A DNA stretch of 64,000 nt, taken from Chalara sp. BL73. Its lineage: Eukaryota > Ascomycota > Leotiomycetes > Helotiales. How positions within the stretch are numbered: the first letter of the stretch is position 1; every line of letters begins with the position of its first letter. Positions 11,594 through 24,077 of the stretch are shown here, one piece after another. The position numbers were made by a program, and so were the translations under genes. The DNA lies in contig CAKJVC010000179.1 in NCBI GenBank assembly GCA_918026815.1, positions 1 to 64,000 of the forward strand. The letters run 5' to 3'. The notes beneath the pieces are model-generated. The model saw only the letters and a program-made list of their open reading frames with translations, did not search any database and had not been told where the DNA came from.

Positions 11594-13174
11594 ATGGACT
11601 TTCAATCGCTTACTAGGCAGTTGGGGGCTCTATCTGGTTCCCTCATCGACGACAAACAGTTCGTGCCGTGCGACGTTTTAGAGAGATTGATCAACGAGCA
11701 AAATGTCAAGGTTGCACTGGAGACTATTAACGGACGTTGGGTCAGCTGGTTCAGCTCGCGAAAACTGTCAGACGTAGCTACTAGGGTGACTAAGGATGCC
11801 AAGAAGATATTTGCTACTCTCGTACGCATGGACAAGGTTGCTGCCATCCAAGGCTTGCTTGACGAAGGCCTCACGGACGAGCATCTACCCCTTTCCTTTG
11901 CAGACCATGAAGGTCTCGTGTCTTGCAATGGCGCAAAAATATTCCCATTTGTGGGCTGGAGCCATGCATCGACAACTGATTTCATACAACACAAGCAGTG
12001 GCTCGTTCTTGCGCCACACCTAGACACCACTGGCCAGCTCATCAAAGTCAACCACGACTGTGCGCTGCCGTTTACAAAATCCACAGTTATCGGAAGTGGG
12101 GCTGCGGGCATCGTCCATCGGGCGAAGCTCCATCCAGCGCATCAAAGAGGATTTGAAGTATGTGTTCTCACCCAATAAATACAACTTACTGGATACTGAG
12201 GTCTTCAGGCGGAGGTGGTCGACCTTCAAGTTGCTGTGAAGCAGTTTCTCCATAAGAGAGATTTCATAAAGGAGAATGCGATTCTACAGCAGATCAAAGC
12301 TCTTCAGCATCGCCATATCATCCGCCATCTTGCCAGTATCGATAAGGACGAAAAGGGGTATATCATTTTCCCATGGGCCGATGGGGGAAATTTACAGAAG
12401 TTCTGGATGGAGGTGGAACAAGGCCCTTATCGGAAGCGCACCTTGTGGGCTATCCGACAAATGCTGGGTCTTACCACCGCTCTTGAACTTCTCCACAAGC
12501 AATTCAAATGTCGCCACGGCGACCTTAAGCCTGGTAATATTCTCTGTGTTAAGGAGGACGGAGAAACGGTCCTGAAAATAGCCGACTTTGGCGTTTCGAG
12601 AATCCATCAAGATCCGACCTTCTACAGAAACTCGGCGACCACCAGCGTATCCCTCACGCCTTCGTACCAAGGCCCAGAGGTAGAATTTGAGAAGGTGGAC
12701 AAGAAGGACCAGCATCCGCGGTCCCGCAAGTACGATATCTGGTCACTGGGCTGCGTCTTTCTGGAATTCTCAATTTGGCTCCTGCACGGCCCCAAAGCCA
12801 TTGAGGGATTCGCTACCACACGAGTCGGTGGCAGCTCACCAACCGACCGCTCTGCGCCCTTGTACGAAGTCACCAATAAAGCCTCGAAAACTGCCAGAGT
12901 TTGCCAACTGGTCTCCTGGACCATCAAGAGCCTCCAGGATCACCCACAGTGTAAAGGGGAGACTGCGCTGGCCGCCCTCCTCAGTCTCATCAAGGATAAA
13001 ATGCTACAGCCTGAGGTAGACAAGCGCCCATGGGCTGCAGATATTTGCAAGGAGCTAGAGAAAATACTCCAGGAAGCGGAGAAACGTCGCTCGTACCTTT
13101 CCCCCTCTTACGATGGTCTTTCCATCCCTCCGCTTAAGTTTGAGGAGTTCTATTCAGTTTTGGGTCTAAACTAG
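11594..13174 (+). CDS. Serine/threonine protein kinase, paralog of the fused kinase
   Basis: Two exons (11594-12157, 12209-13174; 51-nt GT-AG intron) encode 509 residues. An N-terminal region of about 160 residues resembles that of the divergent neighbour (both carry a GL-DEHLP or GI-DSMFP type segment). The kinase part shows a good glycine loop IGSGAAGIVHRA (~165-176), VAVK (K~199), HGDLKPGN (~291) with HGD in place of HRD, DFG (~314-316), a GPE in place of APE, and YDIWSLGC. The active-site set is more complete than in the neighbour, so this copy may be the active kinase of the pair. It ends without a HET domain. The ATG at 11594 was chosen because the in-frame extension upstream lacks another ATG. 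Confidence 0.85.
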
Positions 13175-15717
13175 GAGGAAGGACTTAACTGTTTCCTTAT
13201 CAGCATTGCGGACACAACAATGGTGCTTGTCCATGTACAAATGTATTGTAGACCCCCGATATATTTTGGATCGTTAAACCTAACTACGCGTATAGGTCAC
13301 AGCCGGCACGCGATTCAAATCATATCATGTGTTCCATTAGTTTTACCACTTAACCGAACGGCTCGCCAGATGGTAGTACTGGAGCTTGTTGTACCGTTAC
13401 AAACCAATAATTGTGACGCAAAAACAGAGCATGTCTCCAGAAACCTCCGCCTGGTCGACGTGCTAGAGAAATATCGATTTACCACATCGGTATATATCTA
13501 GAACCCTTCGGAGGAAGACACAGCCAACTGCAACTACATTCAATTTTCCATCACCACCAACTCTCGCGATGTCCTAATGTCTTGCGCGGACGATTTGGGA
13601 ATTTGAATTTTGGATATGCGTCTTTAGCGCTACGGATAGCAACGGGTATGTGAGATGAAGATATGGCTATGTACGCGAGGCTCCTTAAGAGAAAGATAAA
13701 CTAAGCATGAAAGGTATTTACCGCTCCGCTGGCTGAATGCATAGCAAAAGCTTATTTGCTTGGTTCCTTACGGCTGACTCCAACAACAGGAAAGTAACGA
13801 CCTCTAACTGAGGATACTAACAGTAGTCTTTTCTAAGGTTGTTATATATTTGTACAATTGTAAATGACAATAATTGTTGATTTTTCACTGTTGTATATAC
13901 TTTAAGTAAAATTTGATAATATCTCCTTTATTTTTCTAATATAAAAAGTGAGCTTATATTACGTTTTTGTTAGTTACTAGATTCAGTAGTTTAGTGAAGC
14001 GCGATACCAAGAAAAATGGAGTAGCATATTGGCAGACAGAGGATTGCAGAAACCTGAGCAGATTGTCTGGATTTTATTAGTCCTATGGGATCCTTTGCCG
14101 GATGCAGTACTTACAATGAGAATTATCTTCTCTTGGTTTGCCTTTGTATAGCCCAGGGAAGCTTCATGCTGTGTTCTATGTCCTTTGAATGCGGGATCTT
14201 CTTTTTCCACGCGAACGATACCGATGGAGCAAAGACACGTTCTTGTATGATGCCATTCTTCAGATTACAAAAGAAAGCGCACCTGTTAGGCCCCTTCTCC
14301 AACGAAGAGCTCAGGAGCTTACGAAATCGCCGGGGCCTAAACAGTGATATTCATGGAGGGCATTCGAAAGATCATGAATGGTTTGGCATGGAACAAGCGG
14401 TGTGCACGGCGCGAGGCACTTCGAGATTTTGTAAATCAAGAATGAAAGGAGGAAACAGCATGTAACGCTGGCTTTGGGCTTTTATCGCACGTTTTTACAT
14501 TGTTTGGATGGCATACTCGAAAAGGATGGAACGCTAGAAATAAGCTCGGAAGCTGGTGCTGGCTTGGCCCGTGGAGAAGAGATGAGGCAGTGGCGAATGA
14601 ATATTCTTTTTTGTTTTCGAATTCCACAAAACTGTATGCAGCTATAAAAAAAAGATATCTCCGAGCTTTGGTCAAATTATTGGTTTATGGGTGATATTGA
14701 TGGCGTACATTTTACTTTCCGAAGCTCTTCCGGCAGTGAAAGCTAATTCAGGTTGGGAAAGGTAGCCGATCAAGGGCGCCTCTTCCGACAACTCTGGATT
14801 ATCATTATTGTTATTGGTCATACACCGGGGGGAGGACCCGCTTTAGTCACGTTTTTTTTCAGTGTCCAAGAAGTGTGCCAAGAGCGAAAATATCCAAGCT
14901 CCCTTTTCTTTTTTTTTTTTTTTCCCTACTTCGCAAACTTTATTTATTCATTATGACGGAATGAGGCGATCCCCTGCCAAGTTTTACGATATGCCCAGGA
15001 AAGCAATAATATCAATGCTTCGAAGTTGAGTATTGTGTATTCTTCTGTGGACTGCTTGACATCCCACCCTGGAGTTGGTCGAAACTCTCAATTTCTGGAG
15101 AGATAAAGCCCACACTGGGATCTCCACGATGGATCCGAACTGTGGATTGATATGACGTTAATGTGGAATCTCAGGTTCCGCTCAAGTTGGAAGGCCCGAC
15201 TCGTGCAGCGATCACAGCATTTTCAGGATCCTGCCTCACCGTGAGAGATATCGAGAGAGTCCTGTCCGAGTACTCAATTGTTTCGAAGACCACCTCGATT
15301 CCAGAAGTTAACAAGATTTTTCGATCGAATTTTGGATCGCTTATGGCAAATTCAAAGGTTCTCGTTTTCCATAAGGAGCTCAGAGAGTCGACAAGGAAAA
15401 TGGGACTTCATGATGCAGGAACGAATTCTAATTGTTCGAGCGATCGACAATTTGACCTTCCTCGAATTTTCTAGTCCTTCGCTGTCGACGACTTCTTGTG
15501 GATCGCTATGACATCAAACTAAAATCTCTGCTCCACGAGACGGGGAAGTACGCTAAACCCATATGACATGACTCTGCCAAACATTGCTATATATCTGATG
15601 GACATCCCTCTATGATGGGTCCTCCCCAGAACATTTCATCTCTGCAGGGTCAGGTTGAAATTTTACTTTCCATCAGACAATCCATCACTGCTGAGCACCA
15701 AGTCAACAAATAGCAAG
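13175..15717. other. Long intergenic stretch, AT-rich in part
   Basis: No gene could be supported. 13800-13980 is strongly AT-rich. A T homopolymer lies near 14904-14923. ORFs at 13220-13501, 14085-14465, 14436-14675 and 15163-15474 have unfamiliar composition and overlap each other's strands. The last 200 bases should hold the promoter of the sugar/glycerol transporter. Confidence 0.45.
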
Positions 15718-17426
15718 ATGCTGGGTAGCGAGAAGGTGGTCCGGACAGGACCAAAAGACAACGATGCTGGCGTTCCAACATATTGGTCCAAGTCTGGCAA
15801 GACGCTGCAAAAGCTGATTACGGTTCTCGCAACGACAGATTTCCTTCTTTTTGGTTATGACCAGGGCGTCATGGCCGGAATTATTTCCTCGAGAGCATTT
15901 GTTCACGACTTTCCTGAAGTGGACGGGAACCGCAATTGGCAAGGTTTTGTTACCTCGATCTATGCCGTTGGTTGTTTCCTCGGGGCCTCTTTCATTCTGA
16001 GTTTCGGCGATCGTCTCGGCCGGCGATATTCAATCTTCCTTGGGGCTGCTATTATGATCATTGGTGTCATTATTCAAATCGCAAGCGTGCCTCCCAGTAC
16101 TGGAGCAACTGCGCAGTTCATTATCGGAAGATGTATAACGGGAGTAAGTCACTCGGAAGCCTTTGATAACATCTGAAAACTAAGTCTGTTTAGATCGGAA
16201 ATGGAATTAACACGTCGACTGTTCCAACTTACCAGGCTGAATGTAGTGAGTCTCACAACCGAGGCAAGCTCATTTGCATTGAGGGTGGAAATGTGGCTAT
16301 TGGAACTATGATCGCCTACTGGATTGATTATGGATGTACCTATGGACCCCATGCTTTCGTATGGCGGTTCCCTATCGCTTTCCAGGTCGTCTTCGCAATC
16401 GTTATCCTTGTTCTGATGCTTCGCTTACCCGAATCGCCCCGTTGGCTCCTGTCTAAGGGCCGAGAACATGATGCTTCCACCGTGTTGGCAGCGCTTGCTA
16501 ACAAGCGTCGTGATCATGGAGAAGTCCAGGATCAGATGAGTGTCATCACGGATGCAATTCGAGCTGCAGGCCACACAAATGGGCAGACCCCAATTAAGGA
16601 GCTCTTCACCAATGGCAAAACTCAGCACTTCCGCCGACTCATCCTTGGCGCCTCATCGCAAATGATGCAGCAGCTATCTGGTTGCAATGCTGTCATTTAC
16701 TACTTCCCAATTCTTTTCCAAACATCAATTGGGACAAGTGAGAACTTGGCGCTTTTGCTCGGTGGTGTTAACATGATTGTATATTCGCTCTTTGCAACCA
16801 CCTCGTGGTTCGTCGTCGAGCGCATTGGGCGGCGCAAGCTGTTTCTTATCGGTACCGTCGGACAATGCTTGTCAATGGTAATTGTTTTTGGCGCTTTGAT
16901 TCCAGGAGGTACCGAAAATGCAAAAGGCGCAGGAGTAGGGCTTTTCACTTATATCGCCTTCTTCGGCGCTACCTGGCTGCCTCTCCCTTGGTTGTATCCC
17001 GCTGAGATCAACCCACTGCAAACTCGGGCGAAGGCGAACGCCGTCTCTACCGTCTCCAACTGGCTCTGGAATTTCTTCATCGTCATGATCACTCCTGTCT
17101 TGGTCGGCGGTATTGGGTGGGGAACTTACTTGTTCTTTGCCGTTCTGAACGCCATTTTCTTTCCACTAATATATTTCTTTTATCCCGAGACTGCTGGCCG
17201 TTCTCTTGAAGAGATTGATATCATCTTTGCCAAGGGATACTCTGAGAACATTAGTTACGTGCAGGCCGCTAAACAGCTCCCTAAGTTATCTGAGGGCGAG
17301 GTCAAGGAGAAAGCTCGAGAATATGGATTTTCTGGCTCAGATGATGATGGCTCCCTTACACCAGCTTCAGCTCAAAAGGTTGAGGATATGTCAAATATCG
17401 ACAACACTAATGCCTTGATGGCATGA
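15718..17426 (+). CDS. MFS sugar-family transporter, Stl1-like glycerol/H+ symporter
   Basis: Two exons (15718-16143, 16194-17426; 50-nt intron) encode 552 residues with twelve expected membrane segments. Sugar-transporter signatures are present: FGYDQGVMAG in TM1, GDRLGRRYS after TM2, a PTYQAE block, PESPRWLL, QQLSGCNAVIYY in TM7, ERIGRRKL, and PETAGRSLEEID at the end. The ICIEGGNVAIGTMIAYWIDYG segment and the TTDFLLFGYDQG start are typical of the Stl1 subgroup, which takes up glycerol with protons at the plasma membrane. Glycerol kinase and an aquaglyceroporin lie next to it, which supports glycerol as substrate. A hexose role cannot be excluded from sequence alone. Confidence 0.85.
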
Positions 17427-18066
17427 AGGGGGCGATTTGCAAACTTTCTCCACCGGTACTTCTACGAAACAGGATAGTCTCGCCAATCGCGGACAACGGC
17501 TTTGTCATGACTTGGTTATGTGCGGCAAATACGCCTTGAGTATACCTCGAAAGCACTAACTGAGAGATCATGATATGTCAGGGGTGGCAAGCTGTAGAAT
17601 ACAGCTACTTCCAACGACTTCATTGTTTACGTGGTCTTCGGCAATACTTATGTGGTTTTAAAACGCATTTGGGCTAGACGAATACGACCGTATTATGGTT
17701 CGATAGATTTGGACGGGGCCAAATTGTGCTGGAGTTAGGATTGTATAGAAGGTCCATTTCATAGACTATAGATGATAGACAGATACCCTTTGGACCAAAT
17801 TCGAATATAGAACCCCGACATTCAAGAAGGAATTGCACTTTGCCAGATGATATACAGCCAACTGAATATTTTCCATGTTCGTCAGTTGTCTCAAGCCACG
17901 AGATGACTAAGCAGACCTCCATTGGCATCCATGCATTCCATCTCAAGGACGGGACTGGTGGAATAATAACAATGGACGGGCAAGCGCCATTCCGCAAAAC
18001 ATCCCGCTTCAGTCTATAATCATTCTGGATACAACCGCGTCTTATAACTACTTTACCACTTTCGCG
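17427..18066. other. Convergent 3' spacer
   Basis: 640 bases between the tail-to-tail ends of the transporter and glycerol kinase genes. A minus-strand ORF at 17674-17997 has no recognisable content. Confidence 0.45.
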
Positions 18067-19837
18067 CTATTGTGCCCATCCTCTACACATCTCGACTGCT
18101 TGCTCCCATCTCTTGAACTTCTTATCGCGATCCTCCTTACTGATTTTCGGTTCAAAGATCCTCGTGCCGGCTGTGTTGATGTTCCGAAGCTCATCGAAGC
18201 TCTTCCATACTCCAACGGCGAATCCGGCAGCAATTGCAGCGCCTAATGCAGTGGTCTCGAGCATTCGTGGTCGTTCGACTGGAATACCAGTCAGATCTGC
18301 CTGGGTCTAACTCATGTCAGAATAATTAACACGCAATCATCACTAATATGTTTTTAGATCTTACCTGCATGCACAGATCCGAGTTGGTCATGCCGCCATC
18401 TACAGCAAGCTCGGCCAAAGCTTTCCCACTATCCTTCTCCATGGCATCTAAGATGGCTTTAGTCTGGAAGCAAGTGGCCTCGAGAGTCGCCCTTGCGATA
18501 TGTCCCTTTTGTGTATGTTGCGTAATTCCAACTGCATCAAATTAGCTATCGAATTTCTCTAGACGATAGTATATCTCACAGAGCGTTCCCCTAGCATCAT
18601 CAATCCAATACGGGGCGAAAAGTCCACTGAAGGCTGTCACAAAAACAACCCCTCCGTTATCTGGCACTGTCTCGGCCAATGGGCTGATTTCGCTTGAGGA
18701 TTTGATGAACCCTAAATTGTTCTGCAAGAACTTTATGCTTGAACCACCTACCGCGATACTACCCTCAAGGGCATATTGGGGACCATCGCCAAAGTCATAT
18801 GCAACAGTGGTCAGTAAGCCATGGGTGGAAATCACTGGCTTGTCACCAACATGATATAGGAGGAAGCAGCCAGTTCCATAGGTGTTCTTCGCTCTTCCAG
18901 GGGAAAATCCTTTTTGGCCGACAAGTGCAGCAGATTGGTCTCCGAGACAGCCCGCGATCCGAACACCCTTCAGAACCCCTGTGGCTAGAGTGCCATATGC
19001 TTCAGGGTCAGATGAGCAAACAATCTTCGGCAGGTGGATCTTATTCATGTCAAACCTGAAAAAGTCCAAAATTGCCTCATCATACTTGAGCGTATGGATA
19101 TTCATGAACATGCTTCTGGACGCGTTTGTTGGGTCTGTCACGAATACATTTTTATTTGGGCCTCCATTCAGCTTGTAAACAAGCCATGCCTGGATTTCTG
19201 TTTAGCTCTATTCTTAAGATGCCATGGATTCTTTAGCAATTCAAGAGGCTTGCACTTACATCCACTGTTCCGAATGCCAATTTACCTCTTGCATAAGCGT
19301 CGGCAACCTTGGGGACATTTTCAATCATCCAAAGAAGCTTCCCAACGGAGGGGTAGGTGGACAATGGCAGACCACAGAGCTCCTGGAGCTTGTCTGATCC
19401 GAGTCTTGCTTTGATTTTTCTGATCAGAGCTTGATTTCGAGTATCCGTCCACACAATGGCATTGTGCAGTGGTTCTCCGGTTTCTTGATCCCACACAACT
19501 GTGGTTTCACGCTGGTTTGTGATACCGACTGCTTTGATACTACTGATAGGGTGTCCTTGCTTCTCAAAGGCTTTCGTGCCCTCCTCGATGCATATTTCCA
19601 CCGATTTTATGATCTCAATTGGATCATGTTCATGCCACCTGAGCTGGTTAGCAAATTCCATCGACTCCTTTGCGCAATCTCTTACCCGGGCTCAGGGTAG
19701 TATTGCTTGAACTCAATCTGGTGAGTTACTACAGGTTCACCAGCTTTATTGAAGATCAAAAAGCGTGTACTAGTCGTTCCTTGATCTATCGACCCAATAA
19801 AGGATTCCTGCTCAACGTTGGATGCGCTTTCACCCAT
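18067..19837 (-). CDS. GUT1: Glycerol kinase
   Basis: Five exons (19837-19686, 19638-19260, 19189-18580, 18531-18365, 18300-18067) give a clean 513-residue protein, the usual length for FGGY-family glycerol kinase. It phosphorylates glycerol with ATP to sn-glycerol 3-phosphate in the cytosol. Visible motifs are [14 protein letters not shown] at the N-terminus, [62 protein letters not shown] and [14 protein letters not shown]. Introns are 47, 70, 48 and 64 nt, all GT-AG. It faces the Stl1-like transporter tail-to-tail and sits head-to-head with the aquaglyceroporin, with 1.9 kb between the starts. Confidence 0.95.
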
Positions 19838-21740
19838 TGTGTCCGGTCTCGTGGCGTCTCAAGCTTGAACTTTTTTTTTTTTTAAAGCTGAGTGTGGAAG
19901 AGAAAACCCTCGACCCCTTCGATGGAGCTGTCTTCGGCCAAGGGGGCATGGCCTCATAGAAACACAGGCTATGCTGGGCACGGAGACGCCGCAAAGCACG
20001 CGCATGGGGGAGGTTACACATGACGAGGTGAACGAAGACCTTTCTCCGCACCGACTTGCTGAGAATTTGGCAACACAATATCCATTTTCAAGGGTCGGCC
20101 TCCCAAATAGGTTATTGTGTGCGGGTTTTGGCGTCACGCCGGCGATTCTGTTGGAGTAGGATCACTAGTGGGACGACAAACATGTTCTCGACTTTCTTAC
20201 ACGACAGCAGCTCAGATCCAAGAGAGCAAAATTCAGCACAAGATTCTACTACGCCAAGGAACACCCCTCATCTCACTGGTCTCCTCGCTCCATACCCCTC
20301 ACTCCAGCATTTTTTTTGACCGGGATTTGTCGGCGGGGCTGCAGGTGCCGTGCAAAACGATCGACGGTTACCTTAACTCGGACGGTGCGGGCAGCCGTTA
20401 TCTACTGGCCAATGTGTTATGTACCTCCGATATATGGCTTTTCTTACAGCCACAACCGAGCTCATTCTGCGGGAGCCGCAACGCCACGAAAGCCAGAGTT
20501 TTCTCGGCAGTCAAGTCTTCCCTCAATTCCACATCGGCTCTTACGGAGTGGTAGATACCCTTACACTTTGGAATGCATTTGTATATCATTCTGCTTCATT
20601 GAGAAAACTTGCGAAAGCAAAAGGCTAGGCGCGGACCACTTTTGAAATCTTTCGGTGCTCGCAAGTACTGCTGACGTGATGGGCCTCGGCACACAACGTT
20701 CGATCATGAAAAGTATGTTCATCTCGTTGGCATGGACACTACGTGATTGGAAGTCTAGGGCGGGGAAGCAACATGGAATGCAAGCATTAGTTGTGTTATC
20801 TCCAAAAGTCTGAGGTAGCATCGATGGTGCTCGCGCTATTGCTCATACATACACGCCCGTGCATCCACCACTCCTGTTCTAGAACATACGAAGGATAGGG
20901 GTCTTGCGACGCATATTTTGAGCTAATTATCCTGGAGGGAAGTCCTGAATAAGTGCAACGAATCTCTACACGAAACTCTAGAATCGCCACATGAGTATTC
21001 TAAGCCCCCAAAGGCTGACATTATTTTACTCGGACGAGTGTAAGTTTTTTTTTCAGCCTGATGGCACTAGGATTAGGTTGCCGTCGGCCTATGACAGACA
21101 ATATTGGTCAGTGATGGACATGGGAGACGAATTCCGACAAAAAGCGTAGCCTGGTTACCTTCGTTATGAAGGCACCCTGCATTGGATTACGCTGCATGAT
21201 AAACCGAACAGGACGTTGTCTCCGAGTTTAAGCTCCATGAAATTATCTCATGTGCAACCATTTCGACAAAGTTGCCCCATTCCTTTTTTTTTTCAGCAAG
21301 ACTAAGGGAATATTACCTTCTCATCAAGGGATAGCGCCATCAATGAAACTGTTCAAGTTGTGATACATGGAATGATACTCTGGTAGGAGGAAGCCGGCAT
21401 ACTTGCCGGGCTCACATAGGCAAAGGAATCTGGGTGCTAGTTGTGTATGATCTCGATATCAACGCTGAGATTGGGTTGGATTGGTCCGACAATCATGGGC
21501 ATAAGCCTGGCCAAGCTATCTCCATGTCAGCTTGTCAAGCTATTTCTAGCTAGCCACCCAGCGCAAAAGAGGGGAAACTGATTGAGCTGCATATGGTATA
21601 TGTAATAGCACGGAGTGATTTGACATTCTGGTGTATTCGCTGGAACTTGAACGCATATACACATCTTTCCTGCCGCAACAATACAAATCTCGTCCTCTGT
21701 ATCTCTGCTTTTGATTACCCAAAGTACCTTTTAAGTCGCG
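19838..21740. promoter_or_regulatory. Divergent spacer, glycerol kinase / aquaglyceroporin
   Basis: 1.9 kb between divergent starts. A 13-nt T run near 19870 lies in the 5' leader of the kinase. ORFs at 20117-20645 overlap in several frames and look spurious. No specific binding site was identified. Confidence 0.4.
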
Positions 21741-23086
21741 ATGGCGGATGAGAAGAAACTATCGGTAGACCAGCATGTTGCTGTCGCTTCGCATCAGGAG
21801 ATAGCATTAAGCTCGTCGGGGTCCGACTCCTCGCAGGCATATGCCGAACATGGTCCCGGAATCGATCATAAAATATCTCAGGAAGAAGTTATTCAGGCCA
21901 GACCACAGCTGTTATGGAGCCGCATTCGACATACCTTGCGAGAGCCGTTCTCGGAATTCCTTGGTGTATTTATTATAATACTGTTTGGCGATGGCGTCGT
22001 AGCACAGGTTAGCCACACCATTGCGTATATCTGGAATGCGTAAGATAGACTAACTAGCCTCAGGTTGTTCTTAGCAATGGCGAGAAGGGCGATTATCAAT
22101 CGATCTCTTGGGGTTGGGGGTAAGTTTGCTATTGCTCTCTTTGTTAGTGGCTGTTGCAACTGACATTCTATAGTATTGGAGTGATGCTTGGTGTTTATGC
22201 TTCTGGAGTATATCAAATCCACCCACTCACATAGATATCTATACTAAAGCTGCCCAGGTCAGCGGTGCGCATATGAACCCTGCGGTCACCTTTGCAAACT
22301 GCGTTTACCGCAAATTTCCGTGGCGGAAGTTTCCCATATACATGGCAGGACAATTTTTAGGAGGGTTCTGCGCATCTGGAGTCGTCTATGGTACGTTCTC
22401 TATTTTATCTCTGCTTTCGGATCTGGCTAAGAATCTACATAGCAAACTACAAGAGCGCAATCACAGTTTATGAAGGTGGTCCGGATATTCGTACGGTGCC
22501 AGGCTACTCAAACCACTCTACAGCTGGTATATTCTGCACATACCCTGCTGAGTTCATGACACGGACGGGACAGTTCTTTTCAGAGTTCATCGCAAGTTAG
22601 TCACCTGCACCCTTGCTTTGATTCAACTAAAATCGGGTTATTTAGGTACAATCTTAATGTTCTGCATTTATAGTCTTCAAGATAATGGAAACCTTGGCGC
22701 TGGTAATCTCACCCCGTTGATGCTGTTCTTTGTAATCTTCGGCATTGGAGCATGTTTTGGCTGGGAAACCGGATACGCGATCAACCTAGCTCGGGACTTT
22801 GGGCCCCGTCTCATGTCCTACTTTCTTGGCTATGGTCACGAGGTGTGGTCGGCCGGCAATTACTACTTTTGGATCCCGATGGTGGCGCCTTTCTTTGGCT
22901 GCCTGTTTGGGGGGTGGATATACGATGTATTTATCTTCACTGGTAAGTCTCATCCATCTTTAAGGGAATGTCCGCTAATCTGACTGTGTGGCAGGCGATA
23001 GTCCGATCAATACACCTTGGATGGGATTGAAGAGGCTCCTTCGACCCACGAAATTGATATCAAATGACATGAGCTCTCCTGTTTGA
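21741..23086 (+). CDS. Aquaglyceroporin (MIP family)
   Basis: Seven exons (21741-22007, 22064-22119, 22174-22207, 22258-22390, 22443-22595, 22646-22942, 22995-23086) with six 50-56-nt GT-AG introns give 343 residues. The first pore half-helix has SGAHMNPAVTF (NPA at ~125). The second reads NLARDFGPR (NLA at ~261), with the Asp after NPA-R that marks glycerol-conducting members and with Leu replacing Pro; yeast Fps1 also carries NLA in its second motif. A cytosolic N-terminus of about 75 residues precedes the first membrane helix. It should let glycerol cross the plasma membrane passively, complementing the symporter and kinase beside it. Confidence 0.9.
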
Positions 23087-23523
23087 AATCATGAAACTTG
23101 CTAGAAGCTCGAGATTAAAAATACCCGGCTCTTAGTAAACATTAGATGGTGGTAGGGTGCACGGGCCGACTGTCATCAAGTACCGCAGTCGGACAATAAG
23201 TTTGGCATAGAGGTGGGAATCTGGGCTTAAGTTTCGAAAGGCGGATTGTGATTTTGGTGTTAGGGGAGGGAGAAGCATAGCATCAAAAAGCGTAATTGAA
23301 GCTTGAGGAAGGGAATAGAGTTTATCGCTACTGAGTAGACCATGAACAGATATTGTGACCTTACTCCATATTATCCTCGCCAGACCTCAGGCCTCCGTCG
23401 GCAATGGGACATAAGGTTATTTTATAAGGTTTGGTTATGTTTCTTTTAACACTGATTTTTTCCTTGGATAAATTTAATTTTAAATATTGCAAGGAATAAA
23501 ACTTCAGATAATATAGTTAAAAT

Positions 23524-23805
23524 TTGCCTCCCGCCCTAGGTGGCCCAAGTAACTCAGGCTCTAGGAACACATCGATATGTCCTATAGTTTTGCATAAGTC
23601 GTGTTTTATAACCTCTCCTAAACGACCTAGACTCCTCCACTTAGAAAATTACACTCGCATGGTTGCCTTCGCACTTGCTTTGCAGAAAGGGCTCTTCTAT
23701 GGCACAACGGGGTTCTTTCACTACAGCTCCACCATCGAGCTCTTACCACTCCTAATATTCACAAAAGGGTCTTATCCGAGCCTTAAAGCCGTACTACCAT
23801 GCTAG
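23524..23805 (+). pseudogene. Remnant related to the ORF at 26940-27308
   Basis: About 60 residues reading LENYTRMVAFALALQKGLFYGTTG then FFHYSSTIE match the minus-strand ORF at 26940-27308 (GNYVRVITVAPGLRRALFCGVTG, then LLHHSTIS) both in protein and, by eye, at roughly 60% of bases. I do not recognise the family. The two copies point toward each other around the NLR-like relic. The frame is short and has no clear start. Confidence 0.4.
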
Positions 23806-24077
23806 GAAATCGTTAATAGCCTTGTGGTTACGGTGGCACGCAAATTCACACAAGATCGCCACGCGGGTCGGTGCCTCTTATTAAAGCCATCAGTGATCCT
23901 AATTAGTGTGGCATATTCTAAAGCCTGCCGCTGCCCAGAATTGTGCCTGATGTAAGGCTGTGTGAACCGACAATCACTGCGGCTGGCTCGAGGACCTTCT
24001 ATTTTCCTACCCCATTTTCCAACTTTGCCATATTCAACTCCCGTCTGTGAGAAAGAATTCCTTACATTACACACCCA

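Noticed and set aside
14085..14675. Possible gene in the 13-15.7 kb gap
   Set aside because: Plus and minus ORFs overlap, start in AT-rich DNA and show no family signature.
20117..20645. Several overlapping plus-strand ORFs upstream of the aquaglyceroporin
   Set aside because: Three frames are open over the same bases with Ser/Arg/Thr-rich translations and no recognisable domain.
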